Part shown: piece by piece, positions 63,652-64,000 of the stretch
Layout: the number at the start of each line of letters is the position of its first letter
Numbering within the stretch: the first letter of the stretch is position 1
DNA from: Paraburkholderia franconis
GTDB taxonomy: Bacteria; Pseudomonadota; Gammaproteobacteria; Burkholderiales; Burkholderiaceae
NCBI RefSeq assembly: GCF_009362735.1
Contig: NZ_WHNP01000028.1
Coordinates: 1-64,000 of the forward strand
Direction of reading: 5' to 3'
Length of the DNA: 64,000 nucleotides
Made by a program: the position numbers and the translations under genes
Notes under the pieces: model-generated
What the model was told of the DNA's origin: nothing
Databases searched by the model: none
Seen by the model: only the letters and a program-made list of their open reading frames with translations

Positions 63652-64000
63652 TCAGGTCAGATCGAAGTCGACGTATTTCTTGAAGCCCGGGCGCGTCGCG
63701 AGCCGCTGATACCAGCGTTCGAGATTCGGCGTCGACGGACGCTCGACGCCCGGCAACCCGAACCAGCGCTTCGCATACGCGCCCAGCACGATGTCCGCGA
63801 GCGTGAAGTGATCGCCTTCGATGTGAAAGCGCCCTTGCAGGTGCACGTCGACCAGCTTCCACAGCTTCGCGACGCTGTCGATGTCGGCGGCGAGCTTCGC
63901 GTCGTCGCGCTCCGCCTCGGGCGTGCGCACGATGGTCCAGAACACGGGGCGCTCGGCAGGCTGCAGCGTGGACAATGACCAGTCGAGCCAGCGGTCGATG
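63652..64000 (-). CDS. Glutathione S-transferase, C-terminal part (cut by window edge)
   Basis: At least 115 codons running to the window edge; the reading frame is open through base 64000, so the N-terminal thioredoxin domain lies outside. The visible part is the helical C-terminal domain (FTLADIVLGAYAKRWFGLPG; YQRLATRPGFKKYV). The segment RWLDWSLSTLQPAERPVFW just inside the edge matches the domain linker of the GstA-like group. Operon with the following GST gene. Confidence 0.82.
   Translation of the reverse strand, partial: IDRWLDWSLSTLQPAERPVFWTIVRTPEAERDDAKLAADIDSVAKLWKLVDVHLQGRFHIEGDHFTLADIVLGAYAKRWFGLPGVERPSTPNLERWYQRLATRPGFKKYVDFDLT

Overview
The window looks like a stretch of a secondary chromosome or accessory replicon of a Burkholderiaceae bacterium, most likely Paraburkholderia or Caballeronia. 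The support is the very high GC content with strong GC3 bias, the DUF4148 secreted protein, the malonate decarboxylase operon, the paired LysR/GntR regulators and the family composition. No tRNA, rRNA, CRISPR array, phage block or replication origin was seen. The only insertion sequence is a partial IS3-type element at the left edge.

Layout. 1-296: right end of an IS3-family element. 360-5739: LysR regulator, FUSC-type aromatic acid/drug efflux protein, a tiny secreted Cys-motif protein, and succinyl-CoA:acetate CoA-transferase. 5794-9194: metallophosphoesterase, small membrane protein, RutE-like nitroreductase, a cluster of palindromic REP-like repeats, and an AlkB-type dioxygenase. 9260-17887: complete malonate decarboxylase operon (GntR regulator, mdcA-B-C-D-E-G-H) with a divergent MFS carrier, the likely malonate importer. 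18017-25769: EamA exporter with divergent LysR, Ser/Gln-rich secreted protein, arylamine N-acetyltransferase, isoprenylcysteine-methyltransferase-like membrane protein, pyruvate dehydrogenase (quinone), and two more small secreted proteins with the same C-terminal Cys...Cys...FG(N/S) ending.

26475-39155 is the most unusual part. Two complete amino-acid-type ABC importers, each with its own HutC-like GntR regulator, face each other tail to tail. The left module carries a histidine ammonia-lyase homologue that lacks the Ala-Ser-Gly triad needed to form the MIO electrophile. The right module is divergent from an isopenicillin-N-synthase-like Fe(II) oxygenase and a GlcD-type flavoprotein. Operator-like palindromes lie at both control regions. 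The genes look like a catabolic system for a histidine-like or betaine-like amino acid derivative; an ergothioneine-type substrate is one testable possibility.

39195-51395: a large GMC oxidoreductase/alpha-beta hydrolase fusion, an octamer tandem repeat, a divergent sigma-like protein, a hybrid histidine kinase, a LuxR-type response regulator, and a cyanide-insensitive-type cytochrome bd oxidase (cydA, cydB and a DUF2474 peptide of 52 residues) with an FNR/ANR-like box upstream. 51396-64000: tautomerase and class II aldolase, urea transporter, glycolipid-binding-domain protein, GNAT acetyltransferase, thioesterase, an orphan TAXI-type binding protein with a zinc-ribbon membrane protein, DHA2 efflux pump with divergent TetR, lone receiver protein, a Zur-like regulator and two glutathione S-transferases, the last cut by the window edge.
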